Positions 23,123 to 23,213 of a stretch of DNA of 23,213 bases are shown here, piece after piece. Source of the DNA: Gammaproteobacteria bacterium RIFCSPHIGHO2_02_FULL_42_13 (lineage in GTDB: Bacteria; Pseudomonadota; Gammaproteobacteria; UBA12402); the NCBI GenBank assembly GCA_001801405.1, contig MGXQ01000051.1, forward strand, positions 9,420 through 32,632, read 5' to 3'. Within the stretch, counting starts at the first letter, position 1. The number at the start of each line of letters is the position of its first letter. The position numbers were made by a program, and so were the translations under genes. Below the pieces are notes generated by a model. That model was not told the DNA's origin. It ran no database searches and saw only the letters and a program-made list of their open reading frames with translations.

Positions 23123-23213
23123 AACATAAAGGTATAATGACCCCAAATTTTTAGACAATTTTAGGCGGGTAGTTAAGAGAGTATACTTCTGATTCTGAGT
23201 AACAATCAGGAGG

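Noticed and set aside
22624..23124. Plus-strand 166-residue Leu/Arg-rich frame opposite the last gene
   Set aside because: It is explained by GC-rich antisense composition; the minus strand has the better start and the terminator.
23189..23209. CTGATT/AATCAG inverted repeat near the right edge
   Set aside because: The arms are only six bases and the window ends before its context can be judged.

Overview
The window suggests a moderately AT-rich gammaproteobacterium with a host-associated or intracellular lifestyle. The order Legionellales is the best guess; no species is recognised. The reasons are an ankyrin-repeat protein and a Fic protein, a PAS-LuxR regulator, an outer-membrane phospholipase A, thiamine-precursor salvage under a TPP riboswitch, many small palindromic repeats inserted into and between genes, and a very large protein of Ig-like and LVIVD-propeller modules. 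No rRNA, tRNA, integrase or transposase was recognised.

Layout. 1-5.9 kb: one giant plus-strand ORF, open to the left window edge, with 13 LVIVD beta-propeller repeats and about 12 Ig-like (He_PIG/cadherin-like) domains between two predicted membrane segments. 5.9-7.1 kb, minus strand: a probable type II toxin-antitoxin pair with its own promoter, operator palindrome and 22-bp tandem repeats, then an IscR-like Rrf2 regulator without the cluster cysteines. 7.4-8.9 kb: an exported DUF4015 glycoside-hydrolase-like protein overlapping a HIT-family gene. 8.8-10.2 kb, minus: a methyltransferase and ppiB. 10.3-11.2 kb: an MTA/SAH-nucleosidase-family enzyme and a small hypothetical gene. 11.2-12.2 kb: a cluster of palindromic repeats in front of a PAS-LuxR regulator. 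12.3-14.7 kb: rubrerythrin, fxsA and pldA. 14.7-18.6 kb: a repeat cluster, a ZIP metal transporter, and a divergent TPP-riboswitch-controlled thiZ-thiX-thiY operon. 18.6-23.2 kb: ankyrin protein, rmuC, Fic protein, and a hypothetical protein with an Ala/Gly-rich tail.

The most unusual content is two families of palindromic repeats that sit inside coding sequence. One (unit CCCGTAT..ATACGGG, 66-bp period) lies directly behind the start codon of pldA and encodes a 22-residue repeat ahead of the signal sequence. The other (termini GTCAT..ATGAC; a 41-bp short form, a roughly 101-106-bp four-stem form, constant 13-bp spacers) encodes the last 57 residues of ThiZ, adds 110 codons behind the native start of thiY, and a half copy lies just past the apparently truncated end of thiY. 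The frames stay open through every insertion, much like Rickettsia palindromic elements, although the sequences do not look related. Internal hairpins of the long form differ between copies while keeping their pairing, which suggests that folding matters.

The thi operon would import a pyrimidine precursor of thiamine (hydroxymethylpyrimidine or a formylaminopyrimidine) when TPP is low. The truncated and extended ThiY raises the question of whether this salvage route still works.
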